Shown here: piece by piece, positions 6,355-12,075 of the stretch
Layout of the letters: every line of letters begins with the position of its first letter
How positions within the stretch are numbered: position 1 is the first letter of the stretch
Assembly (NCBI GenBank): GCA_030838025.1
Contig: JAUTXM010000401.1
Span: 1 to 12,075, forward strand
Direction: 5' to 3'
Source of the DNA: Acidimicrobiaceae bacterium
GTDB taxonomy: Bacteria; Actinomycetota; Acidimicrobiia; Acidimicrobiales; Palsa-688
DNA length: 12,075 nucleotides
Notes under the pieces: generated by a model
Seen by the model: only the letters and a program-made list of their open reading frames with translations
Databases searched by the model: none
What the model was told of the DNA's origin: nothing
Made by a program: the position numbers and the translations under genes

Positions 6355-7178
6355 CCGCTCCGCTCGGATGGGGACGGCGGTACCTGATGTGCCCACCGCG
6401 CTACTTCCGCGTGGCCTATCAGATCAACCCGTGGATGGTCGAGGAAGTCGTGGCCGACGCCGGCCGGGCCCAGGAGCAGTGGGACAACCTGGTGGCCACC
6501 CTGCGAGCCGCCGGGGCGATGGTCGAGGTTCAGCCGCCCGAGGAGGACTGGCCCGACCTGGTGTTCACCGCCAACGCGGGAATCGTGAATGGCAGCCAGT
6601 TCGTCCCCGCCCGCTTCCGCCACCCTGAACGCCAGGGCGAGACGGCGCACGACGTGGCGTGGTTCACTCAGGCTGGTTTCGACGTGACCGAGTTGCCGAT
6701 CGGCGTCTGCCAGGAAGGAGCCGGCGACGCCCTCCCGGTCGGCGACGCGCTGGTGGCCGCCTACCGGTTTCGCTCCGATGCCGCGTCACACGCCTATCTG
6801 TCGCACGTCACCGGGGCGGCGGTGCGTTCCATCGAACTGGTGGACGAGCGCTTCTACCACCTGGACCTGACGTTGTGCCCCCTCGACAGCCGCCGGGCGA
6901 TCGTCGCCCCACTGGGCTGGGACCGTTACGGGTGCGCCGTCATGGAGGCGCTGATCCCCGAGCCGCTGGTGCTCGAACCGGAGGAGGCGATGCGCTTTTG
7001 TGCCAACTCCGTCGTGGTCGGCTCGACGGTCGTGATGCCAGCCTGCCCGCCCCGGGTCGGTCGCCAACTGGAGGCCTGGGGCTTCGATGTGGCGGTATGC
7101 GACGTGAGCGAGTTCCTCAAGGCCGGCGGTGGCTGCCGCTGCCTCACTCTCGCCCTTGACGTCACCCTCGGCTCCTGA
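6351..7178 (+). CDS. argZ: Arginine dihydrolase-like enzyme (guanidino-group modifying fold)
   Basis: 275 residues of the amidinotransferase/arginine deiminase fold. Landmarks are LMCPPRYFRVAYQINPWM (12-29), PDLVFTANAGIV (68-79), QEGAGDAL (121-128), FYHLDLTLCPLD with catalytic His170, FCANSVVVG (216-224) and a C-terminal GGGCRCLTLAL with candidate nucleophile Cys264. The N-terminal motif and the Asn of FTANAG (Asn75) match the arginine dihydrolases ArgZ/AgrE, which release two ammonia and CO2 from arginine and leave ornithine. Deiminases and dimethylarginine hydrolases have Asp/Glu-type substitutions there (recalled, not aligned). It overlaps the cyclodeaminase by 4 bp and has no good ribosome site of its own, so it is translationally coupled. 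Together they predict arginine to ornithine to proline. Dimethylarginine hydrolase remains the main alternative. Confidence 0.82.
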   Translation: MTAPLGWGRRYLMCPPRYFRVAYQINPWMVEEVVADAGRAQEQWDNLVATLRAAGAMVEVQPPEEDWPDLVFTANAGIVNGSQFVPARFRHPERQGETAHDVAWFTQAGFDVTELPIGVCQEGAGDALPVGDALVAAYRFRSDAASHAYLSHVTGAAVRSIELVDERFYHLDLTLCPLDSRRAIVAPLGWDRYGCAVMEALIPEPLVLEPEEAMRFCANSVVVGSTVVMPACPPRVGRQLEAWGFDVAVCDVSEFLKAGGGCRCLTLALDVTLGS

Positions 7179-7181
7179 CTC

Positions 7182-7262
7182 TGGTACGGGTCTGAGTCTC
7201 TGGCAGGGATTTGATACCCCCCAGCGGTGGTAGATCCGTACCAGGGACTCAGACCCGTACCA
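7182..7262. repeat. 81-bp hairpin-forming inverted repeat built from four 12-bp units
   Basis: Arms 7182-7212 and 7232-7262 pair over 31 positions. The outer 17 bp (TGGTACGGGTCTGAGTC and its complement) are perfect, and inside there are two mismatches and two G-T pairs, leaving a loop of 19 bases. Each arm holds two copies of a 12-bp unit spaced 19 bp: TGGTACGGGTCT and degenerate TGGCAGGGATTT on the left, TGGTACGGGTCT and TGGTACGGATCT on the right (minus strand). It starts 4 bp after the argZ-like stop and ends 40 bp before the next gene. No T tract follows either arm, so it is not a classical terminator. A transcript-end hairpin, a small mobile repeat or a protein-binding site are all possible. 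Confidence 0.85.
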
Positions 7263-7302
7263 AACCCCGCGGATGGGGCCGGTCGGCGGCATAGGAACGG
7301 GT

Positions 7303-8242
7303 GTGAACCCCCGCCAGCAGGTTGAACGCGAACTCCTTCGGTGGCTCCGCAGCCATCACGGGATCATCGGCTTGCACGAGGCCCTCCGGCTCGGTGCGAC
7401 GCCCAAGATGGTCCAATCAAAAATTGCGCGAGGCGAGTGGATCCGAGTGCACCGAGGCGTGTATCGCCATTCGTCAATTTTCGCAGGGTCCATGGCAGGA
7501 CCTGCGCGCGGCAATCGTCTCCACCGACGGCCTCGGCGTCGTGTCCCACGCTTCGGCTGCGTGGGCTTGGGACCTCCTACGCCAGCCGCCCGAGCTGGTC
7601 GAGCTAACCATCCGCCGAGGTGAGCGAGATTTGGAGCGCCGAGCCGGGATCACAATCCATCGGTCGCGGGATCTCGATCCGGCACAGGCAGTGCAGCGCA
7701 ACGCTGTACTCGTTACCAATCCGCTGCGGACCCTGGTCGACCTGGCCGGCTCCGCACTCGGCCGTGACGTGACCGAGGCGTTGGACAACGCCTTGGCCAG
7801 GCGTCTGGTCGGCGTCCCTTCGCTCGAAGCTGAGATCGAGCGACTGTCACGACCCGGGCGCGATGGAGTCGGCGCGCTCCGAAGCCACCTCCGCGAACGC
7901 GGATTCATCGGTGCCCCGGCACCCAGCATCCTCGAAGCCCATGCCTGGCGCCTGATCCGGTCCACCGGGCTCCCCGACCCTTCCATGGAACGCCGCGTCG
8001 GCAAAGGCGGCGAGTATCGCCTCGACTTTTCATGGACAGCCATCGACTATGCCGTCGAGGTCGACGGCTACGCCTACCACTTCAGCCCGGAGCACCGGCA
8101 GCGCGACTTGAACCGTCGCAACAAACTGCGGCGAGCGGGCTGGACCTTGGACGTCTACACCTGGATGGACGTGATGAAGGAACCGGCCCGAGTCGCCAGG
8201 GAGATAACCGAGACCTTCCAACAACTCTCGTCTGGGCGGTGA
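7303..8242 (+). pseudogene. AbiEi-type wHTH plus DUF559 nuclease-like protein, frameshifted
   Basis: The N-terminal winged-helix part (VNPRQQVERELLRWLRSHHG, then GATPKMVQSKIARGEWIRVHRGVYR) is read from GTG 7303, with AGGA at 7293-7296 as ribosome site. The rest (QDLRAAIVSTDGLGVVSHAS onward) is in the next frame and ends at 8242. The change falls within 7477-7490, at TCAATTTTCGCAGGG. Removing one T of the TTTT run joins the halves into a normal protein of about 312 residues. The C-terminal part is DUF559, a PD-(D/E)XK-like fold: YRLDFSW, then YAVEVDGYAYHF, then RRNKLRRAGWTLDVYTWMDV. Such proteins are common in actinobacteria, named after the AbiEi antitoxin, usually without a toxin partner and of unknown function. 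No partner gene is present. Sequencing error or programmed slippage are alternatives to a true mutation. Confidence 0.78.
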
Positions 8243-8243
8243 C

Positions 8244-9092
8244 CTACCCGATCTTCTGGCCGAAGGCGAGGGCGATGACGCTGTAGCCGAGTGCAGTGGC
8301 GTGAATGTTGGGACCGACCGGCGATGGGGCGCACATCCAGGTGTACGCGCATACGAAGGTCAGGTCGACCGGGAGGTCGAGGAACGGCATCGATGGAATG
8401 TTGACTGGGGCGAAGGCGCCCGCCACATCGGCAACTGCAAATCCGTGGGAAACGAACTGGCTCGCCAGGATCTGGTTGAAGGCTGATCCCAGCTGTTCGG
8501 ACTGCACCGCAAGGGCAGTGAATGCGCCACCCTTCAAGGCGGCGGCCACGAATGGGTCGTAGTACGTCATAGCGACCTTCTTGACCTGGGGCGCGGCCTG
8601 GCGCAGGGCCTGCAGGATCACCGGCAGGTCGCGACTTACCGCGGCGAACCCGGCCATCAGGCACGCCTGGTCAAGTCCGGCGGCGGCGCTGACACAGCTG
8701 TCGATGTTGTTGGCCCCGATGTCGAGGGTCAGCAATACGACGTGGTGGGTGGCGAGGAACTCGGTGGCCTGGGCGAGCTGCGACCCGAGCGGGTACGAGC
8801 AGATCCCACCTGACTGCATCGTGGCCGTTGTCTCGCCCGGGCAGCCCAGCTTCGCCAGCCGCAGATTGGGTGAGGTGGCGTGGTACCGGGACCACAGGTC
8901 GTCGGCATACCCCTGCTTGGTTTCGACGCTCATACCCGCCGAGTTGGGCTGGACCCCCTGGGAGAGCGAGTCGCCGAGCGCCAGGTAGTAGGGCGCCGGG
9001 TCGACCGGTGCGGCGCGAGCGACCGGCGGGGCTCCCAGAAAAAGCACGAACGAGGCGACCATGGCCGAAAGCGTCCGCACGACACGCGACAC
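8244..9092 (-). CDS. Secreted SGNH/GDSL hydrolase
   Basis: 282 residues with a Sec signal peptide (hydrophobic core about 8-21, cleavage near ARA-AP at 27-28). The catalytic block ALGDSLSQG places Ser42, LGCPGETT is the second block, and DIGANN the third. The C-terminal block GPNIHATALGY carries His264. The Asp usually three residues before it (DxxH) is replaced by Pro261, so a Ser-His pair is implied. Six cysteines after the signal peptide, in spots typical of actinobacterial secreted lipases, suggest three disulfides. The likely reaction is extracellular ester hydrolysis, substrate unknown. Start is GTG with an excellent AAGGAG six bases upstream. Its stop lies one base from the stop of the convergent DUF559 gene, so any terminator must lie inside a coding region. 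It is 63 bp downstream of the sigma factor gene and may share its transcript. Confidence 0.9.
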   Translation of the reverse strand: MSRVVRTLSAMVASFVLFLGAPPVARAAPVDPAPYYLALGDSLSQGVQPNSAGMSVETKQGYADDLWSRYHATSPNLRLAKLGCPGETTATMQSGGICSYPLGSQLAQATEFLATHHVVLLTLDIGANNIDSCVSAAAGLDQACLMAGFAAVSRDLPVILQALRQAAPQVKKVAMTYYDPFVAAALKGGAFTALAVQSEQLGSAFNQILASQFVSHGFAVADVAGAFAPVNIPSMPFLDLPVDLTFVCAYTWMCAPSPVGPNIHATALGYSVIALAFGQKIG

Positions 9093-9101
9093 CTGGTACT
9101 C

Positions 9102-9128
9102 CTTCCCCGAGTTCCCTGAGTTACCCGA
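9102..9128 (-). repeat. three 9-bp direct repeats before the GDSL gene
   Basis: On the minus strand the GDSL leader reads TCGGGTAAC, TCAGGGAAC, TCGGGGAAG end to end, differing at one or two positions, just before the GGAG ribosome site. The middle copy contains GGGAAC, the usual -35 core of ECF-sigma promoters, but no matching -10 is clear. The repeats may be chance purine-rich leader sequence. Confidence 0.4.
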
Positions 9129-9155
9129 GATCCCCCGTACTTCCCCTTGTTGAGA

Positions 9156-9704
9156 CTACTCAGACTCTGGGGGCGCCATGGCTCGAAGCTCGGTTTCCAG
9201 CCGGCGGAGACCCGTGCGTATCCGGCTCTTGACGGTTCCTTCCGGCTCCTGCAGCTTTGCGGCCACCTGGCGGTAGCTCGCACCACTGAAGAACGCCAGC
9301 TCAATCGCGACCCGCTCGTTGATCGGTATGGATCGCAGCGCGACCTGAACGTCGCGGGCGTTCACGCCTGCGATCGCTGCGTCATCTACCGCATGCACCG
9401 GGACAAACTGAAAGCCGTAGGCCCACTGCCTGCGATTGCGTGCCCCGTCGGATCGAATGCGGTCGAGAGTCGTCCCTCGGGTCATGGCGACGAGGTAGTT
9501 CGCCAAGGTCCCGCGTTCGGGACGGAATCGATCCGGCGCCCGCCACAACAACAGGAACACGTCTTGGAGGACATCGTCGACATGCGACCAACCGCCGAAC
9601 CTGCGGGCGGTGGTCGCTACCAACGGGGCGTGACGTCGGTACGCCTCGCCCAGCGCCGCGGCGTCGCGACCGCACAACGCGGCTGCCAGTTCGGCGTCGG
9701 ACAT
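9156..9704 (-). CDS. ECF-family RNA polymerase sigma factor
   Basis: About 182 residues from ATG 9702-9704. Region 2 (about 20-85) contains DVLQDVFLLLWRAPDRFRPE and TLANYLVAMTRGTTLDRIRS. Region 4 (about 120-172) contains SIPINERVAIELAFFSG, SYRQVAAKLQEPEGTVKSRI and TGLRRLETEL. Regions 1.1 and 3 are absent, as in the ECF group, and by eye it looks SigK-like. It directs polymerase to a stress-type promoter set. No anti-sigma gene follows: the next gene is a secreted hydrolase and the preceding one an SGNH lipoprotein, so control may differ from the common sigma/anti-sigma pair. The start is uncertain. The frame extends to TTG 9776, with another TTG at 9756-9758 behind GGAAGAG, while the ATG lacks a ribosome site. 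The 86-bp gap upstream holds an AT-rich spot and a CTTAG-ACG-CTAAG dyad (9842-9854) that may mark its promoter. Confidence 0.88.
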   Translation of the reverse strand: MSDAELAAALCGRDAAALGEAYRRHAPLVATTARRFGGWSHVDDVLQDVFLLLWRAPDRFRPERGTLANYLVAMTRGTTLDRIRSDGARNRRQWAYGFQFVPVHAVDDAAIAGVNARDVQVALRSIPINERVAIELAFFSGASYRQVAAKLQEPEGTVKSRIRTGLRRLETELRAMAPPESE

Positions 9705-9862
9705 CGTGACGACGGCCCGATCAACTGGAGCGACAAAGCCAGATTGTTGGATGGACAACCGCCACTCTTCCCACAACGTCGGAAACCACTGACGCTGCCG
9801 GGGTCCGGGGCAGAGGGGCGCGGATGCCCCGCGGACAGTTACTTAGACGCTAAGAATATCAC

Positions 9863-10579
9863 TCAACGCATGCTGGCCAGAAGGGTCCCGAGCGCGTTGG
9901 CGCCCGCGGGGCCGATGTGGACATGGTCAGGAGCGAACCAGTCCGGATGGGCGTTGCCCAACGTGTTCCAGTCGGCCAGGGCTGCCGTGGGGTAGCGGGC
10001 CACGCCGGACGCGATGACGGGGTTGTTGCCGATCAGCGGACCGGTGACGGTCATGAAGACGACCCGCTTGGCGCCCGCGCAGGCTTGCATCATCTGGTCG
10101 AACTGGGTGGCGTTCACCCGGCCGTTGCTCCCGAGGGCGACGATCACGACCGGGGGCAGTTTTCCGCTGGTACGCAGCGATGCCAAGATGCCCACCCCGG
10201 CGGCCCACTGCCGGCCCACGGCCGCGTTGATCGAGATGTTCTGCGAGACCAATGTCGCCGAGGCATACAATTGTACGTCCTCGAGGACCGAGTCGCCGAT
10301 GGCCACACCGGCGCCCCCGATCTTCGGAAGGGGCGCCTTGGTGGTCGGAGGCGGGGCTGCTGTGGTCGGGGGCGCGGTAGTGGTTGGAGCAGCCGTTGTG
10401 GTTGGAGCAGCCGTTGTGGTTGGAGCAGCCGTTGTAGGGGCCACAGTGGTGGTCAGGGCGACCCGGGTGGTGGATGTGCGATGGGTCGCCGAAGGGTGGC
10501 GGGTCACCCCGCACGAGACCATGGCCGCCAAAAAGGCCACGGCCAAGGCCGCTACCGTTACCCGACTCCGTAAATGCAC
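9863..10579 (-). CDS. SGNH-hydrolase lipoprotein with Thr/Pro/Ala linker
   Basis: 238 residues. A signal peptide with hydrophobic core (9-19) ends in MVSC, a relaxed lipobox giving lipidated Cys23. Residues 24-85 are a Thr/Pro/Ala-rich spacer containing AAPTTT repeats, likely extended and perhaps O-glycosylated, holding the domain away from the membrane. The domain follows: AIGDSVLEDV (Ser97), INAAVGRQW, VIVALGSNG (block III Gly/Asn) and a complete PDHVHIGPAG (Asp218, His221). It resembles the SGNH domains found attached to membrane acyltransferases, which move or remove acyl groups on cell-surface sugars. No acyltransferase-3 gene is in view. Start is GTG 10577-10579 inside a 10-bp palindrome (CGCCTAGGCG, 10579-10588), with a poor ribosome site. 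The substrate is unknown. Confidence 0.85.
   Translation of the reverse strand: MHLRSRVTVAALAVAFLAAMVSCGVTRHPSATHRTSTTRVALTTTVAPTTAAPTTTAAPTTTAAPTTTAPPTTAAPPPTTKAPLPKIGGAGVAIGDSVLEDVQLYASATLVSQNISINAAVGRQWAAGVGILASLRTSGKLPPVVIVALGSNGRVNATQFDQMMQACAGAKRVVFMTVTGPLIGNNPVIASGVARYPTAALADWNTLGNAHPDWFAPDHVHIGPAGANALGTLLASMR
10377..10430. repeat. 18-bp tandem repeat, three copies, in linker coding region
   Basis: The unit GTTGTGGTTGGAGCAGCC occurs at 10377-10394 (one mismatch), 10395-10412 and 10413-10430, followed by a 6-bp partial copy. It encodes AAPTTT three times in the lipoprotein spacer. Whole-codon length means copy-number change would lengthen or shorten the spacer without a frameshift. Confidence 0.9.
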
Positions 10580-10599
10580 GCCTAGGCGAGTCTACGGGG

Positions 10600-10803
10600 T
10601 CAGGCCGTAACCGCCTCGGCAGCCTCGTCCTCGGCCGCCTCGCCCTCGGCCGCCTCGCTCACGCCCTCGGCCACCTCGCTCACACGATCGGCGGCCTCGA
10701 CCTCGGCAACCTCGCTCACACCACCGGCGCTCACGCCACCGGCGCCCGTCGTCGACAGACTCGCTCACGCCCTCGGCGCCCACGTCGTCGACAGACTCGG
10801 TCA
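10600..10803 (-). other. Repeat-rich stretch encoding an out-of-frame acidic tail of the ABC exporter
   Basis: After the ABC stop (TGA 10801-10803) the minus strand keeps a protein-like acidic repeat. In the next frame, spanning about 10752-10825, it reads GESAEGVTESVDDVGAEGVS and ESVDD. From about 10750 the original frame resumes with GAGGVSAGGVSEVAEVEAAD, RVSEVAEGVSEAAEGEAAED and EAAEAVTA before TGA at 10600-10602. The two frame changes are opposite in sign and so compensate. The DNA repeats are built on GTGAGCGAG and GCCGAGGGC. The tail end lies 20 bp before the lipoprotein start, the tight spacing expected of coding DNA. Probable cause is a pair of indels in repetitive GC-rich DNA, real or from sequencing. 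If the stop is real, this stretch is decaying coding remnant. Confidence 0.6.
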
Positions 10804-12075
10804 CGCCCTCGGCAGACTCGCCCTTGCCTCGGCGCCCACCACCTCGGCCGCCTCGCGGCCCCCACCGCCCGGCTCCTCGTCGCCCAGCGCGAACGACCGC
10901 CACATGGCGGCATAGCGACCCGACATGGCGAGCAGCTCTTCGTGGGTGCCGTCCTCGACCACCCGACCGGCATCCATCACGATGATCCTCCCGGCGGTGC
11001 GGGCGGTCTGCAGCCGGTGGGCGATCAAGATGGTGGTCCGTCCCCTGGCCACGATGCCCATGGCCCGCGACACCTTGGCCTCGGTCCCGAGGTCGAGGTT
11101 GGACGTGGCCTCGTCGAGCAACAAGATGGCGGGATCGACCAGCTGGGCCCGGGCCAGGGCGATCAGCTGGCGCTGGCCGGCCGAAAGGCTCCGCCCCCGC
11201 TCGGCCACGACATGGCGGTACCCGCCCGCGAGCCCCGCGATGAACTCATGGGCCCCGACCGCCCGGGCAGCCCGCTCCACCTCGGCGTCAGAGGCGTCCA
11301 TGCGGCCGTAGGCAATGTTGTCCCGGATGCTTCCCGAGAACAGGAACGCCTCCTGGGGCACGTACCCCAACTGGCGCCGGAACGCCCCGAGGTCGACCTG
11401 GCGGAGGTCCTGCCCGTCGATCAGCACCGCTCCAGCGGTCGGGTCGTAGAACCGGGCGACCAGCTTCATGACCGTCGACTTGCCGGCGCCGGTCTCCCCT
11501 ACCAGCGCCACGGTCTCCTTGGGCCTGATGATCAGGTCCACGCCACGCAATGCTTCGGCGGCGCCTGGTACCCCGGGGTAGGTGAAGCGCACATCGACCA
11601 ACCGCACCTCGCCGGCCACGACCCCCACCGGCAGCGCTTCCGCAGGTTCGGGCGTGAGGGACTGGATCTGCATCAGCTCGTTGATCTTCTCCATCGACGC
11701 CCGGGCCTGCTGGTAGGCGTCGAACACCTGCGAGAGCTGCTGGATGGGCGAGAACAACAGGTCGGCGAACAACACGAACGCGATCAACTCGCCGGTGCTG
11801 AGCGACCCGTTGCGGATCAGCACGAAGCCCACGCCGAGCACCACCGCGGCCGCGATCTCAGACAGGAACTCCACGAACGGGAAGTACAGCGAGACCAGGC
11901 GTTGGGCCGCGACCCGAGCGTCGAGGTACGACCCCGCGACCTGGCGAAAGTCGGACTCGTTGCGCTCCTCTCGGACGAAGGCCTGCGACTCCCGCACGCC
12001 GGCCAGGCTTTCCTGCAGGTTGGCATTGACCACGGCGATGCGATCCCGGGCGGTGCGGTAGGCCCGGGCGGAGCG
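10801..12075 (-). CDS. ABC exporter (fused membrane and ATPase domains), N-terminus outside window
   Basis: The first part lies beyond the right edge. The frame is open to 12075, entering with AYRTARDRIAVVNANLQESL, so a start at 12033 would be false. The visible part has the end of a type I exporter membrane domain (helices near SLYFPFVEFLSEIAAAVVLG and ELIAFVLFADLLFSPIQQL), then a complete nucleotide-binding domain. That domain has Walker A GETGAGKST (about 11476-11502), Q-loop YVPQEAFLFSGSIRDNIAYG, signature LSAGQRQLIALARAQL, Walker B ILLLDEATSNLD with catalytic Glu, and H-loop IAHRLQTAR. It belongs to the ABCB/MsbA-like multidrug or lipid exporters, acting as a homo- or heterodimer. A partner gene could lie upstream. 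The substrate is unknown. The C-terminus EEPGGGGREAAEVVGAEARA ends early compared with the acidic repeat that follows out of frame. Confidence 0.93.
   Translation of the reverse strand, partial: RSARAYRTARDRIAVVNANLQESLAGVRESQAFVREERNESDFRQVAGSYLDARVAAQRLVSLYFPFVEFLSEIAAAVVLGVGFVLIRNGSLSTGELIAFVLFADLLFSPIQQLSQVFDAYQQARASMEKINELMQIQSLTPEPAEALPVGVVAGEVRLVDVRFTYPGVPGAAEALRGVDLIIRPKETVALVGETGAGKSTVMKLVARFYDPTAGAVLIDGQDLRQVDLGAFRRQLGYVPQEAFLFSGSIRDNIAYGRMDASDAEVERAARAVGAHEFIAGLAGGYRHVVAERGRSLSAGQRQLIALARAQLVDPAILLLDEATSNLDLGTEAKVSRAMGIVARGRTTILIAHRLQTARTAGRIIVMDAGRVVEDGTHEELLAMSGRYAAMWRSFALGDEEPGGGGREAAEVVGAEARASLPRA

Noticed and set aside
7303..8242. Complete toxin-antitoxin system
   Set aside because: Only the AbiEi-type winged helix is present, with no AbiEii-like nucleotidyltransferase toxin gene beside it.
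9093..9155. ECF-type promoter (GGGAAC -35) before the GDSL gene
   Set aside because: At the usual spacing from GGGAAC there is no convincing -10 ahead of the start codon. The predicted -10 would fall in the coding region.
9780..9862. Intrinsic terminator between the SGNH lipoprotein and the sigma factor
   Set aside because: Short GC-rich complementary pieces (GGGGC/GCCCC) occur, but no T tract follows on the minus strand.
10600..10800. CRISPR-like or tandem-repeat array
   Set aside because: Units are short, irregular and uninterrupted by spacers of constant length, and they follow codon periodicity.
10592..10903. Arg/Gly-rich 103-residue frame at the ABC 3' end
   Set aside because: Only its Val-Thr-Glu-Ser-Val-Asp-Asp segments look protein-like, and these fit the broken acidic tail. 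The Arg/Gly-rich parts are the wrong frame of the same repeats.

Overview
The window is GC-rich, densely packed DNA that looks actinobacterial. The signs are many GTG starts, an ImuA'-type SOS mutagenesis protein behind a GAAC-N4-GTTC LexA box, actinobacterial-style SGNH hydrolases, and an AbiEi/DUF559 protein. Acidimicrobiia or a related deep lineage is my guess, but no ribosomal or other marker gene is present to fix the taxon. Genes left of about 4.0 kb are all on the minus strand, a plus-strand block runs from 4.0 to 8.2 kb, and everything to the right is minus again.

Left block (1-3986, minus). Reading in the direction of transcription: a small cysteine-free Nfu/NifU N-terminal-like protein, a MarR regulator, an MFS exporter (start overlapping the marR stop), a LigD-like phosphoesterase fused to a ligase domain that has lost its catalytic lysine, and a CoxG-like SRPBCC protein. 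Next comes the 5' end of an imuA'-type gene, separated by an 18-bp dyad that matches the actinobacterial LexA box. Spacings of 0-51 bp suggest one or two operons, with MarR probably controlling itself and the exporter.

Middle block (4024-7178, plus). An AI-2E family membrane protein, a TIGR00300-type (LOR/SDH) ornithine cyclodeaminase and an arginine dihydrolase-like enzyme sit 3 bp apart and with a 4-bp overlap. The last two correspond to the two halves of cyanobacterial AgrE/ArgZ, here as separate genes in reversed order. They predict conversion of arginine to ornithine and then proline, with release of ammonia and CO2. An 81-bp hairpin-forming repeat starts 4 bp after the last stop codon.

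Right part (7303-12075). A frameshifted AbiEi/DUF559 gene (plus) converges with a minus-strand group: a secreted six-cysteine GDSL hydrolase, an ECF sigma factor without an adjacent anti-sigma gene, and an SGNH lipoprotein on a Thr/Pro/Ala linker. Upstream of these is an ABC exporter running off the window edge. Between the annotated ABC stop and the lipoprotein lies a repeat-rich stretch encoding an acidic Glu/Ala/Val tail reachable only through two compensating frame changes.

The points most worth a second look are the split arginine-to-proline module, the pseudo-ligase fused to an apparently intact phosphoesterase, the four-unit hairpin repeat, and the broken acidic tail of the ABC exporter. 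I did not see a CRISPR array, tRNA, rRNA, transposase or phage gene.
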